DNA of 14,153 nt from Candidatus Omnitrophota bacterium (GTDB taxonomy: Bacteria; Omnitrophota; Gorgyraeia; Gygaellales; Profunditerraquicolaceae): NCBI GenBank assembly GCA_030691865.1, contig JAUYDL010000034.1:1-14153 (forward strand), in the 5' to 3' direction. Below, in pieces: positions 9,301-12,721 of the stretch (position 1 is the first letter of the stretch; every line of letters begins with the position of its first letter). The translations under genes were made by a program, and so were the position numbers. The notes beneath the pieces were generated by a model. The model was not told the origin of the DNA. It did no database searches and saw only the letters and a program-made list of their open reading frames with translations.

Positions 9301-10913
9301 TTGATGCTCCGGAAGTAAAAGCTCTGTTAGTTAGCAACCTAGATAATGATGATGGGAGGATGCGCCAGATCGCAGTGCTGGGGTTAGGTAATTTTAAAAG
9401 CCCTGAAATTCCCGATCTGCTTGGACCTTTAACCCGGGATTCTAACTGGCAGGTCAGGCAAGCTACTGCGATTTCTCTTGGTAATTTTGATCAGCTTCAA
9501 ACTATAGATTATCTTAAGCCGCTTTTGGATGATAATTATTGGCAGGTTCGGTTAGCAACGGTAGATTCTTTGGGTAATTTCAATAATCCTCAGGTTTTAG
9601 ATTCTCTTATCCCGAAATTAAATGATCCTGTCTGGCAGGTACGCCAGTCTGCAGTAACTGCTGTGGGTTATTTTGATACCCTAGAAGCAATAAACGCTAT
9701 TTCTCCCAGCTTAAATGATAGTAGCCTGGAAGTCAGGCGTGCGAGTATTCTTCCTTTAGCTAGTAACCTGGGATCATTCCCTGAATTAAGACAACCGTTG
9801 ATGGATAGATATCAAGATAGTTTTGAAGATAAATGGATACGTTCTGTAGCCATGGCTTCCCTTCAGAATGCTGAATATACTGTAGAGCCGTATTTGGATG
9901 GGATTATACCTTTAGAAAAGAGCGTGGTTATTTTTGTACCCGGGATGGATGATGATTTGGGGCTTAATCCCTCCACGAGCAGGGGGCCGGGTTGGTCAGA
10001 GAGCCTCAAATTAAGACAGGATTTTGATCGAGTGGAGTCAATTGGGGCAGCTAAAGTATTTGAATATAGTTGGTCAGGTAATATGCAAAATTATTTCCAG
10101 GCACAAGGCGATTTTGTTCCATATTTACAACAGAGTTATGATTTTGCAAAACAATGGGGAGCGGATTCTATAACTATTCCTGCTCATAGTGCAGGTAATG
10201 CGTTAAGTTATGAGGCAATAAATATTTTAACGGGGTGGATGGCCAGGGATGGGGAAAATATGAAAATTAATATAGTGGGTATTGGCTCGCCTGCGGCTAG
10301 AAGCGACGAAAAGTTTCGCGAAATAACAAGAGAAACAGAAGGTCAGTATAGAAATTTTTGGTCTACTTTTGATCCTATTTCTTGGCCTACTGCATCTAGC
10401 CCAAATTCACAAATGATTTGGGGTAATCATGAGAGCTATTTTAATGATTTTGAAGTCAGGCAAGCCGCGCTTTCAATGGCCACAGGAGTAAACGTTCCGC
10501 TTAGTTACTCTCGTTTTTCTACCGGCTCTTTTTCTGATCCTTATCTTTCTGGCACTTTTAGTATGCAGCAGACGGTTATTTATTTTTCTCCAGAACTAAA
10601 AACCATTGAAACAAATATCGTGACTAATTACGGGACAATTCAACAGCCTCTTTTAGTTTCGGATTATAATCTTTCACCAAATTATCAGTCACCAGATTGG
10701 AATTCTTGGAATGGCAGTAGTTTTCAGTCTCTTCCGGAGACTTATTCGTTTCCGAGTAATTATCCATCAAGCAATTTTCCGTCTCTTCCTAGTTCCATGA
10801 ATAATTGGAATATTCCAACTTTTCATTATGTTGCACCACCAGTTCTTCATTATGTTGCACCACCAGTTTTTAATATGCCAAATTTTAACCCAGGATTTAA
10901 CAACTGGCCTTAA
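1..10913 (+). CDS. Giant multidomain membrane protein, 5'-partial
   Basis: This is a single uninterrupted frame of more than 3,630 codons, entering from the left edge (first full codon at base 3) and ending with TAA at 10911-10913. The TTG at 12 is not the start: codons 3-29 read DGHLAFNEP, an active-site motif of the NagB family, so the protein begins upstream. It chains enzyme-like domains (deaminase, HAD, methyltransferase, nucleotidyltransferase, possible kinase), two membrane blocks, a HEAT solenoid and an alpha/beta-hydrolase; each has its own entry. No stop or frameshift interrupts it, which argues for a translated polypeptide rather than a row of pseudogenes. Such domain-stuffed giant ORFs are known from Omnitrophota. 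Its overall role is unknown. An assembly join is possible in principle but would have to keep frame at every junction. The next gene follows after 12 nt. Confidence 0.9.
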   Translation, partial: DGHLAFNEPPFYSRFDSRMQEVEVNQSTIAANESDYPGIRDNPYAYTMGMADIFEGRHLFFFANKEKKAAIVQAALAGPVTEDAPASLLQRHANITVVLDDGAASLLQIEHNRARLENIHIGKGLSDINDKAMRDTKVIAIDWGGTIIPMVFLSNIRLTEELHGILATMQFLLFVNPELRIVFISSSGVPLGEVLTGYPELVELKKEFELGKRLVVLERQDDKAAAVNNFLKENNLPDDVSLVAIGDSDSDREMAVSRGVFIKVVPYDKPGAPHALDVLCMILDHQASAYAAPQAEDKTGIVPEPSRLSSNVSTHKKYIGVLIVLFSALLIAFKPFCAKALYAAGVGSFILQGNYYLYAFIVLAIYKIIVFAVKKKTYAKSVPGQDEGKKPVLFSELRHLDKGKLSIIALGILFGQVIASPFDYLSLTLNSPLITEIIVKSSPVFLAFLAAAWLKEKVTLRKMAGILITIAGVAATALVLKAGGAISFLGVIFALLSSLAYASSEITKKKTRGFIDAPNLLFWAYLIALPAMVLFAYLFDGGFTLFLNFPIIGITGISVVTLLLSYFALDYLETSVSRSILNTSPIFVLLISIIMGDQAFSGALPILISLLGALLVFAGTIIILGGNRKKVKVDVVDPVAPQAWFGLGMFAVAFPATGLFGHILNPSWLLTPQSAFSYFMLICCAGAVLLAVTIFLLLTYLRLNTWRSNPEETMRMAVERERHCRRGTERGVPINYKYKPEHGKEMDQYYVKWIVVVGTIWLILSASFVYLLWQVTQIPMLETLITSLTMPGLRPEMMAIGLGLGLLLPMMMRGRRDGVKNDPAAPHRKIGIINKSNRSLKIVIKNLLKSRLLAKVFIRYWLAHRAVVNPESKVSREFTVAYGGAEADISCLYLATNFTKAYFIKENEICLERLSQKIAEWERVAKGSQYFKHKYSKGFSKTLDYKPDEAEFLIIQELKAMGVRKEAIGKPYQDAKGRVILTFRLPGDAQEKEIIFVKHNLLLRDAELNEELNGKLDVYYQKASEDLPYYYNKYLGYVSGWLKPGGFMILDDYGFQNIRFSLAQLLEDRFTPITVKGVKRLFDKILQSGVSAYSLSMSLWQKNRTPESQEEIIADPRKLSVSERAQMIKEAAREVGLDTLRVIFCGSAAREIATFRDIDIWVIYTPGPQGGIPIEVQDKATDLATLLRKSWPGIGEIEVTVPCPMDVEIETNGLPRIENRLLGKYVKSGRSGYVVLFSGKQDYGDKTDTPSSRPQGCTGWGTKKQIERRIQQAQAQGRVSEPVLRDELLRAQETINPYLEFLSRKGILRGPPLVSEIRTISTNTITFGAYILQKDSRFILYIESSYLKVRSIERILIHELAENKGLSHKQAQALESQLQVFVVLREMYSWALEDLRKMIPGYQRLNYLKLYHSGLSFKRHKEIRAFIIERLGDDYRTLQNALVLLSCLWMVISGLKRLEQSGVTGLRAYIQRKEEAVKRVIAWHLDLSSETLVAYLAGDAAVVKIVTERLRDFPITPERLRVIFTEELSCRHKKGEHNLITYFQQGNEVEPDKIILAIRRFYASKRFLDRYALQVGIIKEDSVVLSLPGRDSTQDAAQELQPPIWSDEDLTALENIQTIQGILRSLITSSLRELRTSLDSLANALSRYSYAQYQNLAQEVDLADIRLIFTSQADINQERLERLEILVAKTKTLAKTLSNPYFLNHPAVEANYRLAFLRKVLTALRYLQSKGPQVLNNYLKKKSVQEGNKSSQELVKAMGVRGMDALSWLIEHEVNHLKVQRLVGLLGLMRDYRPGPFVIVVELADPADILGKAARGDYRVANVFNLTAQKRAALIAQFKERNLDIIFVSAKLRNEISVSLKDAEFVLFVEKSRNWKISLHKAGAEGKSGISGVDQEPEQLPLFGSNLSVVLPQSEAKADPATPPDFQSGEGRTASQSNIKFDIPRRWKVTPGEYLPISIARKVIRELFIRNNGQFMVDTLAKILGDRIRQDRISGQVKIEYRQEAGLEGVFKVEFTSPDKEPVIFGLIVGKRDSDNSKVREDYETISYFYNVDPRYIVKPYMYDQGAFRYKDREGNLSMFTVAWMEGYDEVNFVLPAFGRARGLIALGQRTMGVVLNIRGKQLQSVGSIKIEEWIKREIVKIITLYFNPEKGEMLADINFNGGDFIVSLAKRHIVLCTSRGKHNFSSINIPGVTQRQVNIAYFIDYLMNVKTLSLGAVNIALVDFNIAESRIFSEDKVREGIRAALIEKLGEEEGLRQFKSWFLIYGALKSILSEGQAGQLTAAAQTQQQNCLDRYLREQGKTYLVEKLIRELGVQNIEIFPGSNTPAYRIARVNEILKTGAEDIFLEESIIEQKIGGQIYRIYHVSEEGTIALTSITDDQYAWVAGNKFKKIDVGNILKGFLNRLFHIVLPLSILLVSAYVLILPSISGLGILASIAVISMEALGVLIGLFYFVENLRRIFEHKPVRFFLGAGREIKKLTVRKRLALTRLADEAYVRQEKKIQPSLGSTFRKIFSLRRGWALVATGALITFSFSDLNTWFILAGALFVVFALYLVLVIYNFFYSDIDHYKFRSEFVRQYLEDEGLQKSLAGKIARIEPGFKFLRPIRGLWNDFTLRFPVFAGIAILILGKVQIVFWGYMVGSAVIPLIRIDIVNFTLIDILSILFKLIRWEWGITFGLQLMDKFNNLGFVLTLGDIIRLSIIALGLGILSLPHQLKAFHKIIIYNFMKCWANLMQIWIIIAIIGGIGFGSLISNNVKQAAGINFPQAIHSSLGGRKNVEMWNKANFLYQQMKFNPASTLQMEIGQEELEFLLEEFKAGEGIEIERPDAPEVRQFCIFLLGQKDSPRAREILNLALNDVNSDVRTMAIVSLSRNNDKKAVPLLNNVSFSQGGWAQQSAILSLAGAEFPEATNFLLKGLGDDLHSDIRYAAAGALADRISLPDVEKAFIHSLKFDSDPMVRQQVAFNLAGTDNLQIRDALVSALADPSPLVKQAAILSVAPQADLKIMEEIKPFLSDSDLGVRQAAILSLGSRLDDFPQNLNLLMPQLVDPDLQIRSAVVSALGLSIDKFPELRQPFLDIAKDIFEPIEMRQDAMLSLSIIDAPEVKALLVSNLDNDDGRMRQIAVLGLGNFKSPEIPDLLGPLTRDSNWQVRQATAISLGNFDQLQTIDYLKPLLDDNYWQVRLATVDSLGNFNNPQVLDSLIPKLNDPVWQVRQSAVTAVGYFDTLEAINAISPSLNDSSLEVRRASILPLASNLGSFPELRQPLMDRYQDSFEDKWIRSVAMASLQNAEYTVEPYLDGIIPLEKSVVIFVPGMDDDLGLNPSTSRGPGWSESLKLRQDFDRVESIGAAKVFEYSWSGNMQNYFQAQGDFVPYLQQSYDFAKQWGADSITIPAHSAGNALSYEAINILTGWMARDGENMKINIVGIGSPAARSDEKFREITRETEGQYRNFWSTFDPISWPTASSPNSQMIWGNHESYFNDFEVRQAALSMATGVNVPLSYSRFSTGSFSDPYLSGTFSMQQTVIYFSPELKTIETNIVTNYGTIQQPLLVSDYNLSPNYQSPDWNSWNGSSFQSLPETYSFPSNYPSSNFPSLPSSMNNWNIPTFHYVAPPVLHYVAPPVFNMPNFNPGFNNWP
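405..870 (+). other. Domain: HAD-superfamily phosphatase-like, altered motif I
   Basis: Residues about 132-285 carry the HAD pattern: motif I VIAIDWGGTI (D139), a motif II-like strand IVFISSSG, a Lys in DDKAAAV (K220), and motif IV GDSDSD (D244, D248) followed by a Cof-like REMAVSRG helix. Motif I is normally DxDGT; here it is DWGGT, so the second Asp, the usual general acid/base of HAD phosphatases, is replaced by Gly141. The domain may therefore bind a phosphorylated ligand without normal turnover, or be another HAD subtype. It sits directly after the sugar-phosphate deaminase-like domain and ends just before an SAYAAPQA linker. Confidence 0.7.
945..1895 (+). other. Domain: EamA/DMT-family transporter-like membrane module
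   Basis: Residues about 313-627 form roughly ten hydrophobic helices in two halves separated by a short charged loop, as in the drug/metabolite transporter (EamA) family. Visible family-like pieces are SPLITEIIVKSSPVFLAFLAAAWLKEK, followed by a GILITIAGVAATALV helix in the first half, and SRSILNTSPIFVLLISIIMGDQ followed by SLLGALLVFAGTIIILGG in the second. The length of about 315 residues is normal for a complete transporter. The substrate cannot be told. It would anchor the giant protein in the inner membrane. It ends just before a DPVAPQA linker (base 1911). Confidence 0.75.
1932..2445 (+). other. Extra transmembrane helices (about four) after the DMT module
   Basis: Two hydrophobic hairpins follow the transporter-like module. 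Residues about 641-701 contain two helices (WFGLGMFAVAFP..., SYFMLICCAGAVLLAVTIFLLL). After a charged 45-residue loop come residues about 746-773 (KWIVVVGTIWLILSASFVYLL) and about 777-810 (MMAIGLGLGLLLPMMM). I recognise no family. The segment is bounded by DPxAP linkers at 1911 and 2466. Confidence 0.6.
2600..3315 (+). other. Domain: class I SAM-dependent methyltransferase-like
   Basis: Residues about 870-1100. A glycine-rich motif I-like start, FTVAYGGAEADIS, is followed by a strand ending in acidic residues (AYFIKENEICLERL). Toward the end is the motif IV-VI pattern, YYQKASEDLPYYYNKYLGYVSGWLKPGGFMILDDYGF, with the LKPGG turn typical of Rossmann-fold methyltransferases. Motif I is degenerate (YGGAEAD instead of E/DxGxGxG), so cofactor binding is uncertain. 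The substrate is unknown. A 15-bp perfect inverted repeat lies in the DNA encoding the second strand. Confidence 0.5.
2700..2735. repeat. 15-bp perfect inverted repeat inside the giant gene
   Basis: The arms AAGGCATATTTCATT (2700-2714) and its exact reverse complement (2721-2735) flank a 6-nt loop AAGGAA. In mRNA this would be a 15-bp hairpin within the methyltransferase-like coding region (around residues TKAYFIKENEICLE). No T tract follows, so it is not a standard terminator. Confidence 0.95.
3384..3720 (+). other. Domain: DNA polymerase beta-type nucleotidyltransferase-like
   Basis: Residues about 1125-1235 contain the nucleotidyltransferase signature RVIFCGSAAREIATFRDIDIWV. G1143-S1144 is the phosphate-contacting pair, D1154 and D1156 the paired metal ligands, and D1203 in CPMDVEI fits the third acidic residue. 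All three carboxylates are present, so catalysis is plausible. The family includes aminoglycoside nucleotidyltransferases, MNT toxin-antitoxin proteins and GlnD-type enzymes; the residues seen do not choose among them. Confidence 0.6.
3800..4150 (+). other. Domain with HELAE motif, possible metallopeptidase-like fold
   Basis: Residues about 1265-1380. The segment reads as strands (TITFGAYILQ, FILYIESSYL) followed by RSIERILIHELAENKGLSH, with H1355, E1356, E1359 and H1365. The HExxE...H arrangement inside an amphipathic helix resembles a metal-binding peptidase helix, but the canonical second His of HExxH is Glu. I cannot assign a family; a purely structural helix is an equal possibility. Confidence 0.3.
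5760..6835 (+). other. Domain: possible protein/aminoglycoside kinase-like fold
   Basis: Residues about 1940-2273. After a Ser/Ala/Pro-rich linker, the order resembles a small kinase-like fold: strands VKIEYRQ and FKVEFTS, then VIFGLIVGKRDSDNSKVREDYETISYFYNVDPRYIVKPYMY (strand, charged helix, then a strand like the ones leading to a kinase hinge), followed by MFTVAWMEGYDEVNFV. The later segment EMLADINFNGGDFIV could correspond to the catalytic or Mg-binding part. No clean HxD and DFG pair is visible. The assignment rests on secondary-structure order and on similar segments I associate with other Omnitrophota giant proteins. Confidence 0.3.
5770..5790. repeat. 9-bp inverted repeat in an in-frame linker
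   Basis: CGCCAGATT-TTC-AATCTGGCG is a perfect 9-bp palindrome with a 3-nt loop. It lies in a GC-rich Ala/Pro/Gly linker (residues around DPATPPDFQSGEGRTAS) just before the possible kinase-like domain. It resembles a small palindromic element fixed in frame. Confidence 0.85.
7215..8265 (+). other. Second transmembrane block of the giant protein
   Basis: Residues about 2404-2751 hold roughly eight hydrophobic helices in four clusters: VLPLSILLVSAYVLIL and the following GILASIAVISMEALGVLIGLF; ALVATGALITFSF and FILAGALFVVFALYLVLVIY; VFAGIAILILG and the helices to about 2667; and IIRLSIIALGLGIL plus MQIWIIIAIIGGIGFGSLI. Charged loops separate the clusters. No transporter family was recognised. 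The block separates the enzyme-like N-terminal two thirds from the HEAT and hydrolase part. Confidence 0.65.
8154..8192. repeat. 17-bp perfect inverted repeat inside the giant gene
   Basis: The arms GCATTTCATAAAATTAT (8154-8170) and its exact reverse complement (8176-8192) flank a 5-nt loop TATCT. The stem lies in the coding sequence of the last membrane cluster (residues around KAFHKIIIYNFMKCW). No T tract follows. Confidence 0.95.
8484..9890 (+). repeat. HEAT (PBS-lyase-type) repeat solenoid, about 15 repeats
   Basis: Residues about 2825-3293 repeat every 30-38 residues with the second-helix signature xVRQxAxxSLG. Examples are DVRTMAIVSL, DIRYAAAGAL, MVRQQVAFNL, LVKQAAILSV, GVRQAAILSL, QIRSAVVSAL, EMRQDAMLSL, RMRQIAVLGL, QVRQATAISLGNF, QVRLATVDSLGNF, QVRQSAVTAV and EVRRASILPL. 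The three consecutive WQVR units are the most regular. HEAT repeats form a curved scaffold for protein binding. Here they connect the second membrane block to the hydrolase domain. Confidence 0.9.
9910..10490 (+). other. Domain: alpha/beta-hydrolase, lipase/esterase-like
   Basis: Residues about 3300-3490. A first strand and oxyanion-type turn, VVIFVPGMDDD, leads to a helix and the nucleophile elbow IPAHSAGNALSY, with S3393 in an A-H-S-A-G variant of GxSxG. A strand ending INIVGIGSPA follows, then FWSTFDPISW (candidate Asp, D3454) and WGNHESYF (candidate His, H3473). The order Ser-Asp-His fits the hydrolase triad, so the domain is probably catalytically competent. The substrate (lipid, ester or peptidoglycan-linked) is unknown. 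Confidence 0.65.
10510..10910 (+). other. Asn/Pro/Ser/Tyr-rich C-terminal tail of the giant protein
   Basis: The last ~130 residues are low in charge and rich in Asn, Pro, Ser, Tyr, Phe and Trp (for example FPSNYPSSNFPSLPSS and NMPNFNPGFNNWP). This composition suggests a disordered or surface-exposed tail. It contains a tandem HYVAPPV unit. No recognised sorting signal is present. Confidence 0.5.
10822..10869 (+). repeat. 24-bp tandem repeat x2 in the giant gene tail
   Basis: Two adjacent 24-nt copies (10822-10845 and 10846-10869) differ at one base and encode HYVAPPVL/HYVAPPVF. This is a recent in-frame duplication in the low-complexity tail. Confidence 0.95.
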
Positions 10914-10920
10914 AAAGGAG
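10914..10920 (+). promoter_or_regulatory. Shine-Dalgarno site of the beta-propeller gene
   Basis: AAAGGAG begins at the base after the giant gene's stop codon and ends 5 nt before ATG 10926. It supports that start over the second Met at codon 9, and suggests translation coupled to the giant gene. Confidence 0.7.
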
Positions 10921-10925
10921 AAACA

Positions 10926-12251
10926 ATGAGCTATCTAAGGACAAAGAGGATGAAAATATTAATAGGTTTGATCGTTTTATTTATGTTATTTCACGTCTAT
11001 AATTTTTTTAAAGTTTGTATAACCAATATAGGTTTACCTAAAGGGGAAATCGTTTTTTCTTCGGATGTTGATGGCGATAGTGAAATATATACTATGAATA
11101 TTAATGGCGCGAATCTTATACAATTAACTAAGAATTCAGCTTCGAAAACAAATACTGCTACAGATGATAAGCCTTCTTTCTCTCCGGATGGTAAGAAGAT
11201 TGTTTTTAGGTCATCTTGTCTCGAAGTACAGAATTATCGAATTATTACTAATAGTAGAGGTAGGGCTATTGGTGAAGCGTTTAGCGGTGGTTCAACGGAT
11301 ATTTATATTATGGATTCAGATGGCGGAAATCAGGAGGCTTTGACTTATCAAGGTTTAAATTCTTATCCTTTCTTTTCGCCCGATGGTAGAAATATTATTT
11401 TTACAGCAACAAGAAATAGACAGTTACAAAAAGAAATCATAAATGTTTATGGTAATAACCGAAGGATATTGAATATTAATCCGGGTCACTGCAAATTTTC
11501 TTCAGATAGTAAAAAGATATTTGATACATTTCAATGTGATCTTTCCGTAATGAATATAGATGGTTCTGGTCGGACTAGATTGACGAATCTTTTAGCATCC
11601 GAAGAGATTAAAACACCCAGAAAACACAACCTGCATATTTATAATTTCGTTTTCACTAATGATGGCAAAAAAATTGCCTTTATTTTAAATGAAGAAAAAG
11701 GAGTATCGTGGGGTGAATTTTATAATATAACAAGATTTTATACAATGAATATTGATGGTTTGGATTTAAGGGAGGTTCATAAAATAGATTGTTTATATTT
11801 AGATAGTCAGTATATTTCTGAATATCTTGAAAGAGGAAAGTTTTGTGATATTAAGCAACTGCAGTATTCTCCGGATGGCCAGTCGATTATTTTTATTGCC
11901 GATCTTACTTATAAAAAAGGAATTTATCTGCTGAACCTACAGGACGGGAGCGTAAAAGAGCTGACTTATAGAAAGAAGATCTGGCGGAGTATACTTGATT
12001 TTGTTCTTACCCCAGATGGTAAAAAAATAGTTTTTGTTGCGGATATATATCCTAGGAATTATGTTGTTCATGCTCTGGTTCTTCGCAATATTAAAGCATA
12101 TATTAATTATTATTTATTTAGGAAATCAACTCCATTTTACGACAACAAATATCTTTGCATTGTGGACCTAGACGGTAAAAATTACCGAAGAATTGCCAAG
12201 CTGCCCGAAGGCACTGATCTTGGCCGTGATTTTATACATTGGGGGGAGTGA
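10926..12251 (+). CDS. Membrane-anchored PD40/TolB-type beta-propeller protein
   Basis: A 441-residue protein with an N-terminal hydrophobic anchor (about residues 9-28, ILIGLIVLFMLFHVYNFF), then a beta-propeller. PD40/WD40-like units with the motif SPDGKKIVF recur at about residues 86 (SPDGKKIVF), 151 (SPDGRNIIF), 192 (degenerate SSDSKKIFD), 244 (TNDGKKIAF), 315 (SPDGQSIIF) and 362 (TPDGKKIVF). They alternate with IYTMNINGANLIQLT-type blades, and about six blades are visible. TolB-like propellers bind other envelope proteins or short peptides; here the domain would sit outside the cytoplasmic membrane on one anchor. It follows the giant gene by 12 nt and is likely in its operon, so an envelope partner role is a reasonable inference. 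The gene is more AT-rich than the 5' part of the giant gene. The exact function is unknown. Confidence 0.85.
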   Translation: MSYLRTKRMKILIGLIVLFMLFHVYNFFKVCITNIGLPKGEIVFSSDVDGDSEIYTMNINGANLIQLTKNSASKTNTATDDKPSFSPDGKKIVFRSSCLEVQNYRIITNSRGRAIGEAFSGGSTDIYIMDSDGGNQEALTYQGLNSYPFFSPDGRNIIFTATRNRQLQKEIINVYGNNRRILNINPGHCKFSSDSKKIFDTFQCDLSVMNIDGSGRTRLTNLLASEEIKTPRKHNLHIYNFVFTNDGKKIAFILNEEKGVSWGEFYNITRFYTMNIDGLDLREVHKIDCLYLDSQYISEYLERGKFCDIKQLQYSPDGQSIIFIADLTYKKGIYLLNLQDGSVKELTYRKKIWRSILDFVLTPDGKKIVFVADIYPRNYVVHALVLRNIKAYINYYLFRKSTPFYDNKYLCIVDLDGKNYRRIAKLPEGTDLGRDFIHWGE

Positions 12252-12266
12252 GAAAATTTTGTTAGG

Positions 12267-12292
12267 ATTTTGTAGACAGATTTTGTAGACAG
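12267..12292 (+). repeat. 13-bp tandem direct repeat x2
   Basis: ATTTTGTAGACAG occurs twice back to back (12267-12279, 12280-12292). The second copy contains the left terminus GTAGACAG of the inverted-repeat element that follows. Confidence 0.9.
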
Positions 12293-12422
12293 TGTATGTA
12301 ACTGAATATTTTTCAATTAGATCTGTAAGAAATATTGTGTTTTGATAAATAAATGGAGTAGTGAAGTAAAAGTATTTCATACATAACTAATTGGACTTAA
12401 TGAGTTTGCATAAACTGTCTAC
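12285..12422. mobile_element. Candidate decayed MITE-like 138-bp inverted-repeat element
   Basis: The ends GTAGACAGTGTAT (12285-12297) and ATAAACTGTCTAC (12410-12422) are inverted repeats with one mismatch in 13. Hand alignment extends the similarity to about 52 bp per arm (12285-12336 against the complement of 12371-12422, about 37 of 52 matching) around an AT-rich loop of about 34 nt. It has no coding capacity. Size, long imperfect terminal inverted repeats and intergenic position fit a miniature inverted-repeat transposable element. No clear target-site duplication was found, and its parent transposase is not in the window. Confidence 0.45.
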
Positions 12423-12436
12423 GGAGCTACGGAGCT
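12421..12436 (+). repeat. 8-bp tandem repeat ACGGAGCT x2
   Basis: Two exact adjacent copies of ACGGAGCT start at the last two bases of the right inverted-repeat end and run into the first base of the pseudogene fragment. Confidence 0.9.
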
Positions 12437-12539
12437 TAGCAGAGAAACTTATTAGCGAATTAGGGTTGCAGGATATAAAAATATTTCTAGAATGAAGTGG
12501 AAAATATTTTAAAATGATTTTTAAATCGCTTTCTTTATC
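12436..12539 (+). pseudogene. Decayed fragment homologous to the giant gene (codons ~2302-2402)
   Basis: Bases 12436-12490 match 6915-6969 of the giant gene at 46 of 55 positions. They translate as LAEKLISELGLQDIKIFL against LVEKLIRELGVQNIEIFP. Bases 12494-12529 match 7182-7217 at 31 of 36 positions (EVENILK-stop-FLNR against DVGNILKGFLNR). About 212 nt of the giant gene between the two blocks are replaced by 3 nt, which shifts the frame, and in-frame stops occur at 12493-12495 and 12515-12517. Most replacements are conservative, suggesting decay of a once-translated paralogous giant protein rather than a fresh copy of this one. Confidence 0.7.
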
Positions 12540-12630
12540 TATGGTAGTTATTAGAAATAGATATGTCAGAACTTATTGTACTACAAGGAGTTCAGAGAAA
12601 ACTCTTTCAAGACGAAAAATAATTTTTTCC

Positions 12631-12658
12631 TTGATTTATTTGGGAAATAGAAGATAAT
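12631..12658 (+). promoter_or_regulatory. Candidate sigma-70-type promoter of the PilZ genes
   Basis: TTGATT (12631-12636) and GATAAT (12653-12658) are spaced by 16 nt, matching the -35 and -10 consensus at 4 and 5 of 6 positions. Transcription would start about 12665, leaving a leader of about 57 nt containing the 20-bp palindrome. In such AT-rich DNA a chance match is possible. Confidence 0.4.
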
Positions 12659-12692
12659 ATGTGTAAGTTAGTCTTAGTAACTTAGGGACTAG

Positions 12693-12712
12693 CCTGCCTG
12701 CCGGCAGGCAGG
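12693..12712. repeat. Perfect 20-bp palindrome overlapping the PilZ ribosome binding site
   Basis: CCTGCCTGCCGGCAGGCAGG is fully self-complementary. Its right edge overlaps the Shine-Dalgarno AGGGAG (12710-12715) of the gene starting at 12722. A shortened relative lies at 13797-13810, after the PilZ locus. Confidence 0.95.
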
Positions 12713-12715
12713 GAG
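12710..12715 (+). promoter_or_regulatory. Shine-Dalgarno site of the first PilZ gene, partly in a palindrome
   Basis: AGGGAG ends 6 nt before ATG 12722. Its first three bases belong to the GC-rich palindrome arm, so folding of the leader could reduce ribosome access. Confidence 0.6.
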
Positions 12716-12721
12716 AAAATA

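Larger units (their letters stand above)
12252..12721. other. 470-nt intergenic region of repeats and remnants
   Basis: The gap contains, in order, a 13-bp tandem repeat, a 138-bp inverted-repeat element, an 8-bp tandem repeat, a decayed giant-gene fragment, a promoter-like sequence and a 20-bp palindrome. No convincing rho-independent terminator follows the propeller gene. A 19-codon ORF at 12563 has no supporting features. Confidence 0.7.

Noticed and set aside
8484..9890. CRISPR-like or DNA-level repeat array
   Set aside because: The periodicity is at protein level (HEAT repeats); DNA copies are diverged and lack uniform repeats with unique spacers.
12168..12380. Reverse-strand 70-codon ORF over the propeller gene end and the inverted-repeat element
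   Set aside because: It spans a gene end and AT-rich repeat DNA; no ribosome binding site or domain.
12563..12622. 19-codon forward ORF in the gap before the PilZ genes
   Set aside because: Too short, no good Shine-Dalgarno and no recognisable peptide type.
12665..12721. Cyclic-di-GMP riboswitch in the leader of the PilZ genes
   Set aside because: An attractive idea given the PilZ context, but the leader is too short and lacks the conserved GEMM elements; only a simple palindrome is seen.
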